23,593 nucleotides of DNA, taken from positions 1 through 23,593 of the IMG/VR virus record IMGVR_UViG_3300024346_000523. One strand, written 5' to 3'. The translations under genes were made by a program, and so were the position numbers. Shown in pieces: positions 14,249 through 23,151 of this stretch. The notes under the pieces are model-generated. The model was given only the letters and a program-made list of their open reading frames with translations. It had not been told where the DNA came from and ran no database searches. Source of the stretch: a virus. How positions within the stretch are numbered: the first letter of the stretch is position 1; every line of letters starts with the position of its first letter.

Positions 14249-16018
14249 TTAATCCCTCGTATCGTCCTCTTGAGTGAAGGTAGTAAATCCATTTTCCTTG
14301 GTAACATTCAAAATATTGCCTACCCGACCAGTGAGTTCTTCTTTGTGTGAAATCAAGAATATAGACCGATTCATTTCGCGGGTCATTTTTTTCAAAACAC
14401 TCAATGAAGATTCTACTCCGTTTGTGTCCATTCCTGAATCTATAAGTTCATCTACGAATAGAATATTGATAGACGAATACATAGATTCAAATATGTCTCT
14501 GAATGCCCAAGAAAGACCCAGTATCAATCTATTTCTCTCACCTCTCGACAGATTATCAAAATCTAAATCTCTACCCAAATCACTAATATCAACAGACAAG
14601 TCATTTTGAAATTTCACCGAATGTGGTAATCCCAATTCACTAATATAATGTTCTAATCTAGTATTCAAGAAGTTAAGATTTTGATCGATTATTTTTTTAC
14701 GAACAAAACTATCTTTGTTCGAAAGGAGCTTCATCAAGAATTCTTGATGATCTTTGAATAAAGTGAGTTCCTCCAAAACAGAATAACTTATTTCTTCAAG
14801 GGAATTTCTCTCCATATCGTGAATTTGACTTTCATATGGATCTTCTGCCTTCGAAATGGTTATTAGTTGATCACTAAGTGACTTTACTGAAGTTTGATGC
14901 TCATATGCGTCTTCTGCTGTAGGGTAAAATGGAGATAGTGTTTCTTCTAAATCTCCTATTTCTGCAATTATTGTATGGTGGTCTTGTTCTTGTGAAAGAT
15001 TGGACAGTATTTGCATATTTGCTTCAGTAAGCATATCTCTCTTATTTTTCAGAATTTCTTCCTGCTTTGTGTCATGGATATCTTGTCCACAAGCATGGCA
15101 CTTATGCCCTTCTAACAGTTCAATTTCACGATTGAGTTTTTCAATTAGTGACTCTTGTTTAGTATTATCACGATTGATACTTGAAATCCATTTATTTGCT
15201 TCGGTTATTTTTGATTGCTTTTCATTGTATATTACTAAATCTGAATGTATTTTTAGTTCGGATTCAATGTTGACATGTGATAAAGCGTCTAACGCATCTT
15301 TTAAACCCTGAAGATCGGACTTGTGTTTACTTTTCCAAACCCGTTGTCGCCGCCTTATATCATCAATACTTTTCAAAATCTTTTCGTTTGAAGTCTGTAA
15401 TGCTTTTATATTGTATTCCTCATCCTTTATTTTATCTTTGATGATTTTCATACTTGTTTTTAGTGTTTCTGCTTTGTTTGAAAGTTCTGTGATACCCAAG
15501 AGTTCTTCAATGACCTCTCGTTGGTCAGCAGCCCGCATAGATAGAAATGGTTCAGTGTATGTATTCAGCGCAACAATATGCTTAAACATCAAGTGAGAAA
15601 TACCTATGATATTAGTTACTTCTACTTGAGTGTGTCGCATTTCTCCGTGTGCTTCATTTTCAAGATCATTCAAATCGACCCCATCACGCAATAACCGAAA
15701 TATATTTGGTTTTCTGCCACGCTCAATTCTATATTCTTCGCCGTTATAATCAAAATCGACTGTTACTACCATTTGCTTGGCATTTGTTTTATTGATAAGA
15801 TTGTCTGCTTTAATTTTAGATAGAGCAGCACCGTATAACGCATAACTAATAGCATTGATTAATGTGGTTTTGCCTGTGCCATTACGTGAACCATCGCCGC
15901 CCAAATCTAAATTATTGCCTAGGACCAATGTGAGATTTTCATCGGCCAACTGCACTGCTTGTGTTACATTGCCGCAACTCATAAAGTTTTTGATCGTGAC
16001 GTTTTTAATTTTTAACAA
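14249..16018 (-). CDS. 46: Recombination endonuclease subunit, T4 gp46 (Rad50/SbcC family)
   Basis: A 589-residue SMC-like ATPase. Walker A is GSRNGTGKTT (about residues 43-52). A central coiled coil is interrupted by a zinc hook CHAC (C307, C310). The ABC signature LSRGERNR starts at residue 490, and Walker B ILFVDELIDSG lies near 515. With gp47 it forms the nuclease-ATPase that resects DNA ends for recombination-dependent replication. All catalytic motifs are present, and the length is close to T4 gp46 (560). The frame starts with TTG 16018 behind AAGGA. No ATG lies before the conserved first strand, so TTG is probably the true start. It lies 15 bases after gp47. Confidence 0.95.
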   Translation of the reverse strand: MLKIKNVTIKNFMSCGNVTQAVQLADENLTLVLGNNLDLGGDGSRNGTGKTTLINAISYALYGAALSKIKADNLINKTNAKQMVVTVDFDYNGEEYRIERGRKPNIFRLLRDGVDLNDLENEAHGEMRHTQVEVTNIIGISHLMFKHIVALNTYTEPFLSMRAADQREVIEELLGITELSNKAETLKTSMKIIKDKIKDEEYNIKALQTSNEKILKSIDDIRRRQRVWKSKHKSDLQGLKDALDALSHVNIESELKIHSDLVIYNEKQSKITEANKWISSINRDNTKQESLIEKLNREIELLEGHKCHACGQDIHDTKQEEILKNKRDMLTEANMQILSNLSQEQDHHTIIAEIGDLEETLSPFYPTAEDAYEHQTSVKSLSDQLITISKAEDPYESQIHDMERNSLEEISYSVLEELTLFKDHQEFLMKLLSNKDSFVRKKIIDQNLNFLNTRLEHYISELGLPHSVKFQNDLSVDISDLGRDLDFDNLSRGERNRLILGLSWAFRDIFESMYSSINILFVDELIDSGMDTNGVESSLSVLKKMTREMNRSIFLISHKEELTGRVGNILNVTKENGFTTFTQEDDTRD

Positions 16019-16033
16019 AATAAGTAATCCTTG

Positions 16034-17044
16034 TTACAAGCTATTGTAAATATCAACTAATAAATTATTATTGAATGATCCATCCAGTTGCGATAATTGT
16101 GATATGACTATTTCATCAACTGTTTCAAAATGTAATTCAATGCCGGAATCGTCCTTATGCTCAGTATTTCTCATTTGCTGCATGGATAAATCTCGTAATG
16201 CATATGTATCGATGAACGTGTCTTTTATAAAACTTGCTTCTTCATATGTGATGTTGATATCCAATGATACCCGAATATTAGATTTTGGAAGCAAATATTT
16301 TTCGGGATTATCAAGAAGATCAGATAGTTGAATTGTTTTATATGATGGTGCATTATCCCACGGAAAGAATTCTGGCTCCTTATCCCATTCTAAAAACATC
16401 CATCCGCGATCATCATCCCAAGCATCTGAAAAATTATGAGGAAATGGATTTCCGATATATATAACGTTGTCTCTAACTTGTCGTTTGTGGAAATGACCAG
16501 AGAAAACAAAATCAAAATGTTTAAACATACCGTGATTTAGTCCGCCGTGATCTGGCATTTCAACCATAGCATTCAACTTAAACTTCGGTAGTTCAAGATG
16601 ACCAAACAAATATTTTGCTTCCATCATAGGAACTGCTTTCCATTCATCATTTACTAGCCAACTTACTAACGCAACATCACCAATAACCTCGCTATCCCTT
16701 ATAAGATGAATATTTGGCAGGTCTTCAATAAATTCAATTGAGTTTAACGCACGACTTTCGCGATAATATAAATCATGGTTTCCTAATAAAAAATATACAT
16801 TATCAAACGCATCGTTCAACTTTCGTAATCCAGCTAATGAATACTTCATTGTTGAAATATTCAGGCTATTACGATTATGATGCCAATCGCCTAAAAATAT
16901 ACAAGTTTCGCAATTTTTTTCTTTTGCTTGTTCTATGAACCAATCAATAAATGAATCGCAGTCATCGTTGTGATACTTGGCATTATTTCGCATACCATAG
17001 TGAATATCACCAAAGCAAGCAGCACGTTTAAAAAGGTTTGTCAT
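16034..17044 (-). CDS. 47: Recombination endonuclease subunit, T4 gp47 (Mre11/SbcD family)
   Basis: A 336-residue metallophosphoesterase with all motifs in order: GDIHYG (D13, H15), GDWHHNR (D53), GNHD (N89, H90) and GHFHKRQ (H184, H186). These residues bind two metal ions of the nuclease. It is the partner of gp46. ATG 17044 overlaps the gp55 stop codon by four bases (ATGA), so the two genes are translationally coupled. The order 55-47-46 is that of T4. Confidence 0.95.
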   Translation of the reverse strand: MTNLFKRAACFGDIHYGMRNNAKYHNDDCDSFIDWFIEQAKEKNCETCIFLGDWHHNRNSLNISTMKYSLAGLRKLNDAFDNVYFLLGNHDLYYRESRALNSIEFIEDLPNIHLIRDSEVIGDVALVSWLVNDEWKAVPMMEAKYLFGHLELPKFKLNAMVEMPDHGGLNHGMFKHFDFVFSGHFHKRQVRDNVIYIGNPFPHNFSDAWDDDRGWMFLEWDKEPEFFPWDNAPSYKTIQLSDLLDNPEKYLLPKSNIRVSLDINITYEEASFIKDTFIDTYALRDLSMQQMRNTEHKDDSGIELHFETVDEIVISQLSQLDGSFNNNLLVDIYNSL

Positions 17045-17934
17045 TTGTCAGAATAAATCTCTTTTATTGTTTCAATGGGAACGTTACCTTCATTACTAAG
17101 ATCAGCATTCATAACCTTTTCCCAGCGTTCTTTTGATTTCATTTCGTGTTCAATTTGTCTTGTCCAACTCGGCGATTGACCAGCTTGCTGAAGGAGATCA
17201 TCACGTAAACGTTGATTTTTCTTTTCTGAATTTAATACCCGTGTAAATGAGTTGTTAACTGTAGCAGTATAATAAGCAAATGGATTATCACTCTTTGCTT
17301 CATTAAACTGTAATCCAACCTGAGCAAGTTGGAGAAGTGCTTGCCCCTTCATTTCATCGTTGTACGTATATCCTCTCCAGTTGCCTTTTTGTGAATATCT
17401 TTCGACTAGCTTGATGTACATATTGGCAAGAGTTGTTGTTACTTTTCCCGACATAAGATCAAACTCTTTATTTGTGTTATGATGACTAATACCAACACAT
17501 ACAGATCGACCATTACGTATAACATAATGCTTGAATGGCAAGAAGTTTAGTTTAGATTTTGTATCTGCTATAGTTTTAGGATTTTTTTTACGACCGATTT
17601 CATCTGGTATATGCTCAAAGGTAATAACTCTAAAAACAACATCCTCGTCTCTGATGGTATTCGCATCAACCGCAAAGTCTATTTGTCTAAGCTTTTTATC
17701 CTCATTAGCATCGTATGCCAACTTTTGTCTACGCAATGCTTGATTTTGTTTTGCCTGTTCGATATTCTCTGACTTTAAAATATCTTCGACATCTGTGATT
17801 TCATTAGCGTCCCCGAGAATCAAATCGTACTGATGATATTTGTCTCTATCTTCAAACCAGCAAAAATTGATCTTTGATTCATGTATTTGCTTTAACATAT
17901 CTTTGTTATTGAGATAGTTTACCCTTTTTGCCAT
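17041..17934 (-). CDS. 55: Late-transcription sigma factor, T4 gp55-like, enlarged
   Basis: A 297-residue protein. The core GYTYNDEMKGQALLQLAQVGL followed by NPFAYYTATVNNSFTRVLNSEKK matches the region-2-like part of gp55, which recognises late promoters. The N-terminus RVNYLNNKDMLKQI also matches T4 gp55. T4 gp55 has 185 residues, and here about 110 residues (roughly 25-165) are inserted between the two matching parts, containing FRVITFEHIPDEIGRKKNP and a basic stretch. The C-terminus would contact the clamp-linked coactivator. AGGAG precedes ATG 17934, with a sigma70-type promoter and a late box upstream. It is likely to recognise the ATAAATA boxes seen in this window. Confidence 0.88.
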   Translation of the reverse strand: MAKRVNYLNNKDMLKQIHESKINFCWFEDRDKYHQYDLILGDANEITDVEDILKSENIEQAKQNQALRRQKLAYDANEDKKLRQIDFAVDANTIRDEDVVFRVITFEHIPDEIGRKKNPKTIADTKSKLNFLPFKHYVIRNGRSVCVGISHHNTNKEFDLMSGKVTTTLANMYIKLVERYSQKGNWRGYTYNDEMKGQALLQLAQVGLQFNEAKSDNPFAYYTATVNNSFTRVLNSEKKNQRLRDDLLQQAGQSPSWTRQIEHEMKSKERWEKVMNADLSNEGNVPIETIKEIYSDK

Positions 17935-17961
17935 AACAATGTTTCTCCTAAATTAAATATA

Positions 17962-17990
17962 AGTATATCATTCTTGACTTGATAAGTCAA
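17962..17990 (-). promoter_or_regulatory. Sigma70-type promoter for gp55-gp47-gp46
   Basis: The minus strand carries TTGACT (17985-17990), 17 bases, then TATACT (17962-17967). The -35 box is one arm of the palindrome at 17973-17991. Confidence 0.75.
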
Positions 17991-17991
17991 G
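17973..17991. promoter_or_regulatory. Perfect palindrome holding both -35 boxes of divergent promoters
   Basis: CTTGACTT and AAGTCAAG are perfect 8-bp arms around GAT. Each arm supplies TTGACT as the -35 box of the promoter leading away from it. One dimeric regulator or one polymerase would occupy both promoters at a time. Confidence 0.8.
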
Positions 17992-18001
17992 CGTTTATAA
18001 T
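17974..18001 (+). promoter_or_regulatory. Sigma70-type promoter for the baseplate operon
   Basis: TTGACT (17974-17979), 16 bases, then TATAAT (17996-18001), rightward. It overlaps the gp55 promoter back to back. Confidence 0.7.
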
Positions 18002-18021
18002 AAGTACAAAGTTTATTGTGT

Positions 18022-18029
18022 GATAAATA
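18022..18029 (+). promoter_or_regulatory. Late-type promoter box for the baseplate operon
   Basis: GATAAATA on the plus strand, 31 bases before ATG 18061, the same spacing as the box in front of the tail-fibre gene. A plausible gp55-dependent promoter. Confidence 0.6.
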
Positions 18030-18039
18030 CTGATAACAC

Positions 18040-18047
18040 TATTTATG
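18040..18047 (-). promoter_or_regulatory. Late-type promoter box pointing towards gp55
   Basis: CATAAATA on the minus strand, facing the gp55 gene. It would let late transcription feed back on gp55. It overlaps the ribosome-site region of the rightward gene. Confidence 0.4.
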
Positions 18048-18060
18048 AGGAGTTAATAAT

Positions 18061-18873
18061 ATGCCGCTACAAGATTGGGGATTATTCGACCGTGTTATTA
18101 CAGAACCAGTAACAGAACCAGTTGTGCCGCGCCCGCGTGTCGAGGATGCTGTCCCAGCGGCAGCAGCGCCAGCAGCGACCGCCGGTGCTAGGATTGGTGC
18201 TTTCGGCAATTTTATGAACTTATTTGGCCAGATGTCAACCCAAAATGGTGGTGCTAGTGGAGAAACGCAAGCGGCTGAGCAAATCACTTCGGATCTTATA
18301 AAATCTGGTGGTATGAAGATTACACCTGTTTTCATATCTGAACCAAGAGGATTACTTGGATTATCAAAATGGTATTTTCCATTTAGTCCGATTATAAACA
18401 CTAATTTTTCAACCAACTATTCATCGTATAACATGACACATTCAAACTACCAACAGATGGCTTTCGATTCTTCAGAAAACGCACAGTTGTCGATAATAGG
18501 AAATGTCACAGCAAGAGATGAAGCAGAAGCAGAATTTATATTGGCAGGCTATTGTTTTTTTCGCGGAGCAATGAAAATGTTTTGGGAAAAAGACGGAGAT
18601 AATGCAGGCAATCCACCTCCGATACTTAGATTGAATGCTTATAATATATATCAAAACGTGCCAGTTCTAGTTAGTGGTTTCACTTGGAATCTGGAAGATA
18701 CGACAGATTACGTTACTTATGATTCAGAGATATTTGGACCTGGAGTTAGTATTCCGAAAGTAAGTTCGTTTGTTCTTCAACTGACTACTACGTATGGACC
18801 TAAAAACATAAGAAATAACTTTAGCGTCAAAGATTATGCCGCGGGCAAGCTTAATGGAATAGGATACTTATAA
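18061..18873 (+). CDS. Baseplate tail-tube cap protein, T4 gp48/gp54-like
   Basis: A 270-residue protein with the family pattern of T4-like tail-tube cap proteins: YSSYNMTHSNYQQMAFDSSE, then ARDEAEAEFILAGYCFFRGA, PPPILRLNAYNIYQNVPVLV, and the C-terminal KNIRNNFSVKDYAAGKL. These proteins sit on the hub and nucleate polymerisation of the tail tube. I favour gp48 over gp54. The N-terminal 60 residues form a Pro/Ala/Glu-rich, GC-rich extension (EPVTEPVVPRPR then polyAla) unlike the rest. GAGGAG lies before ATG 18061. It is the first gene of the baseplate operon, one base apart from the next gene. Confidence 0.7.
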   Translation: MPLQDWGLFDRVITEPVTEPVVPRPRVEDAVPAAAAPAATAGARIGAFGNFMNLFGQMSTQNGGASGETQAAEQITSDLIKSGGMKITPVFISEPRGLLGLSKWYFPFSPIINTNFSTNYSSYNMTHSNYQQMAFDSSENAQLSIIGNVTARDEAEAEFILAGYCFFRGAMKMFWEKDGDNAGNPPPILRLNAYNIYQNVPVLVSGFTWNLEDTTDYVTYDSEIFGPGVSIPKVSSFVLQLTTTYGPKNIRNNFSVKDYAAGKLNGIGYL

Positions 18874-19167
18874 ATGTCTGATAAACACTACAGTCCGTGG
18901 TCAAAAACCGGAATAATCAACAATACTATACTAGATATACAGCGTAAACGATTTTTAGTTCGTGATAATTTCGATATGGAATATACAATTGAAAATAAAT
19001 ATGATCTGCGGCCAGATTTGTATAGCTTCTATATGTATGGAACAGCAAAATATTGGTGGATTTTTGCAACCAGAAATCCAGACATACTATTTGATCCAAT
19101 ATACGATTTTACGACTGGCACAACAATACGTGTTCCACAAATGAAAAATATCAAAGGGATGAGATGA
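18874..19167 (+). CDS. 53: Baseplate wedge protein, T4 gp53-like (short)
   Basis: A 97-residue protein carrying the gp53 core: DLYSFYMYGTAKYWWIFATR followed by NPDILFDPIYDF and TTGTTIRVP. This is the typical 'YW-F---NP-I-DP--D---G--I-VP' pattern of gp53 and related LysM-like wedge components. T4 gp53 has 196 residues, so only the core domain is kept. The start ATG 18874 directly follows the stop codon of the preceding gene, suggesting coupled translation. Its position beside hub and tube-cap genes supports the call. Confidence 0.75.
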   Translation: MSDKHYSPWSKTGIINNTILDIQRKRFLVRDNFDMEYTIENKYDLRPDLYSFYMYGTAKYWWIFATRNPDILFDPIYDFTTGTTIRVPQMKNIKGMR

Positions 19168-19171
19168 AATA

Positions 19172-22100
19172 ATGAGAGATGGCACAAGCGACAGATTACT
19201 CGGAGACGTACAGCCCGTACCGACCGACATCGATCACACGGCGGAATATCTAGCGGCAGCATTCGACCAATCCCAGTTCAGAACCAACGGAACCAATACA
19301 TATACAAATGATTTTGCGACGACAGGCGCCGACAGAACAGGCGGAGGCGTCGGTGGCAGAACAGGCGGCGGTGGCGCCGACAGAACAGGCGGAGGCGGCG
19401 GTGTCACCACGAGTTCTACTGCAGCAACACAATCGTTAGAAGAAATGGATGCAACGCACTCTTGGATAGAAAATCCGTTGAATGAGTTTGAAATATACAC
19501 ATACAATCTTGAACTATTCGTAGTTTCACAAGAAGACACTATTACATATCTAAATGGCGCTGAAATCGGTAATAGTGGCGAAGAACCAGGAACAAACAAA
19601 CTAGTAATAGCACATACTGCAGAAACGACAGAATTTATAATCAGTGACTTGAGTTTCATAACGCTCGGAACTTCATACTCATCTAATATAGGATTGGCTG
19701 GAGCAGCGACAACATTTGAATTTGTAATTACACAAATCGGCGATACAAATTTAGCAGAAACATTCGATAACGTCGCTGTTTCAATGGGATGGCCAGGAAT
19801 TTCAAGAGCAACAATGTTTCTTAAAATTGAATTCAAGGGATTCGATGGTGAAAATAATAATGTCGAAGTTAATGAAACAAAAATATTACCTATACGAATT
19901 AGCAGCATTGCCGATATAAGTACAAGAACTGATGCACGTGGAACACAAACATCATTGTCTGCTGTTACTGTTAGACAGTCAGGATTTATTGCAGGAGATA
20001 TGATCGATAAAGATATTATTATACAGAGAGAAGGAGAATCTGTATTAGATTATCCATTGGAGAATTTGCTTCCAGCGATAATCGATACTATAAATGCGGA
20101 TCTTAATTCAGAAACTTTGCGGCTAGGAGGAGACCCAAACTCCCCTTATTATAGTAGTTATGAAATTGAACTTAGCGATAATTTCAAATCTACGTTTGGA
20201 CAAGGTCGCATAAGCATCGACATTCCTACTGATGCCAGCAATACATCTATTAGCGCAGGAGCAGTTGAACAATATAGATTGCGTAACACTGATGGTATCA
20301 TTACACTTCCTGCATCATCAAGTATATATAGTACTTTAACGAGTTTGATAGAAAATAGCGATATTATAATGGCTGAAATGAGTGGAGAACATGAAGGGCT
20401 TACAACAGATTTCGCAATACGAGTAGATGCAGTGCCACTGGAAAATGGGTTTAATGTTATTACCGGCAATTATTCTCACGCAATCAAGTATTATGTAGGA
20501 ACAAGAGAAGTATATACATCACAAAGTACCGCCGAGGACTTAAATAAAGCCGCGCATGGCGAACTTATGTTAAACAATATTCTTAATAATAACTTCTTAA
20601 ATAAGATATATCACTATCAATATACGGGAAAAAATGATCAAATTTTGGGGTTTGACATTTCCTTTAATCAAGATTTTGTTAGAGGACATTTGAATAGTTC
20701 AAGTTTAACAAACCGCGTGACACATTTCGCGAATCCTACAGAATACATAGCCTTTAGAGATTTGTTAGAGGAAACCAGACATTCAAATATATTACAATCC
20801 CACGAAATAGCAGAAGCAAGAGTTGATGCAGCCCAAGCGACATTGGAAAATATCAGATCGTCACCGGATCGCGAATATCTGCAGGAGGCCTATGGCGCTG
20901 AAACAGCGGCAGTAGCCGCCGAAGACGACGCACAAGCAGCCGTTACTAGAGCTAGAGATGACAGAAGGCGAGTAATAGGCACTGACATTAGTGAGAATAT
21001 AATGTCGATGTCCAATAATTTTACTACATCTAATCCAGGAGCAAATTTGGCAGAAGATATGGACAAGGACTTGATTTCGGCTTCAGGGTCACAAGAAATG
21101 ATTGCGTTCCTTCGAACTATTATAGATAATCCAGTCGAATATGTACCATTGCTTGAAGTAGAACTAGGACCAAAAGGATATTCAGGTCTTAGTTTTGATT
21201 ATAACAATCACCATCGCATGTTATCAAGAGTAAAGCACCGAGAAGGTCACGGAATGGGATTCTCCATGGCAGAAGCAAAAATGGAAATACGAGGCGATCC
21301 ATATTGGATAAACAGTTATATTACAACTCCATCAGCAGATGCAGCCCATGCCGAAGTAACACGCCGCCAATATAATGAGGTGCCAGGTCAGAATTATATA
21401 ATGATTGTTTCTAATGGTGCGGATGATACAAATGAGGACGATTCGATACGGGTTGCTAACTTATTTAGAAGTATATATTGTATTAGGTCAGTTACCAACT
21501 CATTTAGTGCTGGATTATTCACTCAAACTCTTGACATGGTAAAAATAGTATTTTCAGAAGATGTTGGAACTACTCCAACGGCTGCTGTAACTGAAGATCC
21601 TGCTGGCAATGGTGCTAGTGATGATACACCTCCCACAGATGATGATATTAATGATGATACTAATGATGATACTAATGATGATACTAATGATAATGATAAC
21701 GATGACGATGACGATGACGATACAACTCCTCCTATTGATGCTGATGCTGAGTTACGAAATGAGTGGCGAGATAGGGTCGGTGTCGGAATAATTCAAGATG
21801 CTAATCATGCAAGAGATTTATTGTTAGAAGATCCATCAGATACAGATAGAATAAGAAATTATAACTTACAACGAGCAAGATTGCAGCAGTATATTGACGC
21901 AGAGGCAAATTATGATGGTGCTACCCCTGCTACCGATTTGGCATCTACGCTTGATTATTCATTGAGACAAGATTTCGGAGACAATGCCGCAGCCGCGACC
22001 ATATACCTTAACGAACTTCAGTCAATATACCCAGGTACTGTGACTCCGGATTTAGTGTATACGTTACAACACTTGTATGGAGAAGAATTAATAATAGACG

Positions 22101-23134
22101 GCATAGATCAAAGTGATGTTGATGCTATCGGAGGAGCAATAGAACAAGTTACTACTGCTACTATAAATCCTCACGCGTTACATGGATATGGACCAGAAAC
22201 TCAACTAATAATTGACGCCGCAAATGAGCAAATTTCTGGAGACTATGGAGTATACTATCAGGATAGAATAATTACTATCGCGCAACGAAATGAAATACGA
22301 CGACTAGAAGCACAAGCAGAAAATATGTCTGAAATCGAAAATTATTTGGCGACATTAGATGAAGACCTTGTAGTTCAAGCAGCAACAGTTCATAACAATA
22401 CACAAGAATACTATGCTAAATTGGCTGAGGCAGATGAAATAAGAAGTCGCATCGCTGCTGGCGAATATACAAATCGCGAAGATTTACAACGCGATGAAAG
22501 GGAATTGGCAGAGTTGGAAGAAACTATAGCACAGGATTATTTGGCATTGCCTCCTTCTACTCCTGAAATGGTATATACAATCGATGTTACTCCGTCAGGA
22601 GTGGAGATTGATCTTATACATAATCCCATAATGCCTCCTCCTGTGCAAACTCTTCCGGTATATATAAATAGTCCTGAACCGACATATGTTCCACCGGAGT
22701 TAGTTGACACCTTGAATTCAGCAAGAAACGATTATAGCGATATTATGTATGGCATGTCTCATGGTTCATACGTGACCGTGAATGTTACTGATCCCAGTGG
22801 AAATATTTGGGAGCAAAAAATATATGATATTGGTAGCATTATGTCGAGTCATAATATTGGAGTAAACCTATCAGCCCAATACGGATTATCAACCCCCGCA
22901 TTTGTTGATGGACAACACATAACTTCTGCTGCATTACAATCTTCCGGATATCCAATTTATTATAATGATTATGTAGAAATACAACAAAACGTAGCAGACA
23001 ACTATCCTGCTATCACTGTAGGTCGCCAGCTTCCTCCAACAGGCACAAATGCGCCAGATACTGATACCCCAGGACCGTTAAGACTTAATGTAGGCGGACA
23101 TGGTTTAACTATTGATGCTGCAGAGCTAATTTAA
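19172..23134 (+). CDS. Giant baseplate hub-like structural protein, 1320 residues
   Basis: An N-terminal Gly-rich segment (about residues 50-78) precedes a structural region starting WIENPLNEFEIYTYNLELFVV, similar to the opening of large baseplate proteins in marine T4-like phages. A coiled coil follows at about 545-605. A hub-like domain lies at about 650-795 (MEIRGDPYWINSYI, then IYCIRSVTNSFSAGLFTQTLDMVKI), a pattern seen in gp27/gpD-type hub proteins. A pure Asp/Asn/Thr linker (about 822-851) then leads into a helical C-terminal 450 residues of unknown nature with a second coiled coil near 1070-1125. Hub function is inferred from this domain, and because the next gene encodes a gp5-like spike. 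T4 gp27 is only 391 residues. ATG 19172 has a weak ribosome site. Confidence 0.65.
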   Translation: MRDGTSDRLLGDVQPVPTDIDHTAEYLAAAFDQSQFRTNGTNTYTNDFATTGADRTGGGVGGRTGGGGADRTGGGGGVTTSSTAATQSLEEMDATHSWIENPLNEFEIYTYNLELFVVSQEDTITYLNGAEIGNSGEEPGTNKLVIAHTAETTEFIISDLSFITLGTSYSSNIGLAGAATTFEFVITQIGDTNLAETFDNVAVSMGWPGISRATMFLKIEFKGFDGENNNVEVNETKILPIRISSIADISTRTDARGTQTSLSAVTVRQSGFIAGDMIDKDIIIQREGESVLDYPLENLLPAIIDTINADLNSETLRLGGDPNSPYYSSYEIELSDNFKSTFGQGRISIDIPTDASNTSISAGAVEQYRLRNTDGIITLPASSSIYSTLTSLIENSDIIMAEMSGEHEGLTTDFAIRVDAVPLENGFNVITGNYSHAIKYYVGTREVYTSQSTAEDLNKAAHGELMLNNILNNNFLNKIYHYQYTGKNDQILGFDISFNQDFVRGHLNSSSLTNRVTHFANPTEYIAFRDLLEETRHSNILQSHEIAEARVDAAQATLENIRSSPDREYLQEAYGAETAAVAAEDDAQAAVTRARDDRRRVIGTDISENIMSMSNNFTTSNPGANLAEDMDKDLISASGSQEMIAFLRTIIDNPVEYVPLLEVELGPKGYSGLSFDYNNHHRMLSRVKHREGHGMGFSMAEAKMEIRGDPYWINSYITTPSADAAHAEVTRRQYNEVPGQNYIMIVSNGADDTNEDDSIRVANLFRSIYCIRSVTNSFSAGLFTQTLDMVKIVFSEDVGTTPTAAVTEDPAGNGASDDTPPTDDDINDDTNDDTNDDTNDNDNDDDDDDDTTPPIDADAELRNEWRDRVGVGIIQDANHARDLLLEDPSDTDRIRNYNLQRARLQQYIDAEANYDGATPATDLASTLDYSLRQDFGDNAAAATIYLNELQSIYPGTVTPDLVYTLQHLYGEELIIDGIDQSDVDAIGGAIEQVTTATINPHALHGYGPETQLIIDAANEQISGDYGVYYQDRIITIAQRNEIRRLEAQAENMSEIENYLATLDEDLVVQAATVHNNTQEYYAKLAEADEIRSRIAAGEYTNREDLQRDERELAELEETIAQDYLALPPSTPEMVYTIDVTPSGVEIDLIHNPIMPPPVQTLPVYINSPEPTYVPPELVDTLNSARNDYSDIMYGMSHGSYVTVNVTDPSGNIWEQKIYDIGSIMSSHNIGVNLSAQYGLSTPAFVDGQHITSAALQSSGYPIYYNDYVEIQQNVADNYPAITVGRQLPPTGTNAPDTDTPGPLRLNVGGHGLTIDAAELI
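21640..21725 (+). repeat. Short tandem repeats encoding an Asp-rich linker
   Basis: Three copies of AATGATGATACT followed by GATGAC-type repeats encode NDDTNDDTNDDTNDNDNDDDDDDD in the hub-like protein. Replication slippage would change linker length without breaking the frame as long as whole 3-base units change. Confidence 0.8.
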
Positions 23135-23151
23135 AAAAAGGAAATACTGAT

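Noticed and set aside
19234-19908. Leftward 224-codon frame opposite the hub gene
   Set aside because: Its Pro-rich repeats mirror the Gly-rich codons of the hub gene, and no ribosome site or promoter was found. The hub frame shows family motifs here.
22659-22666. TATAAATA inside the hub gene as a late promoter
   Set aside because: It is an exact match to the T4 box but lies within coding sequence with no start nearby. The AT-rich codons make this expected by chance.
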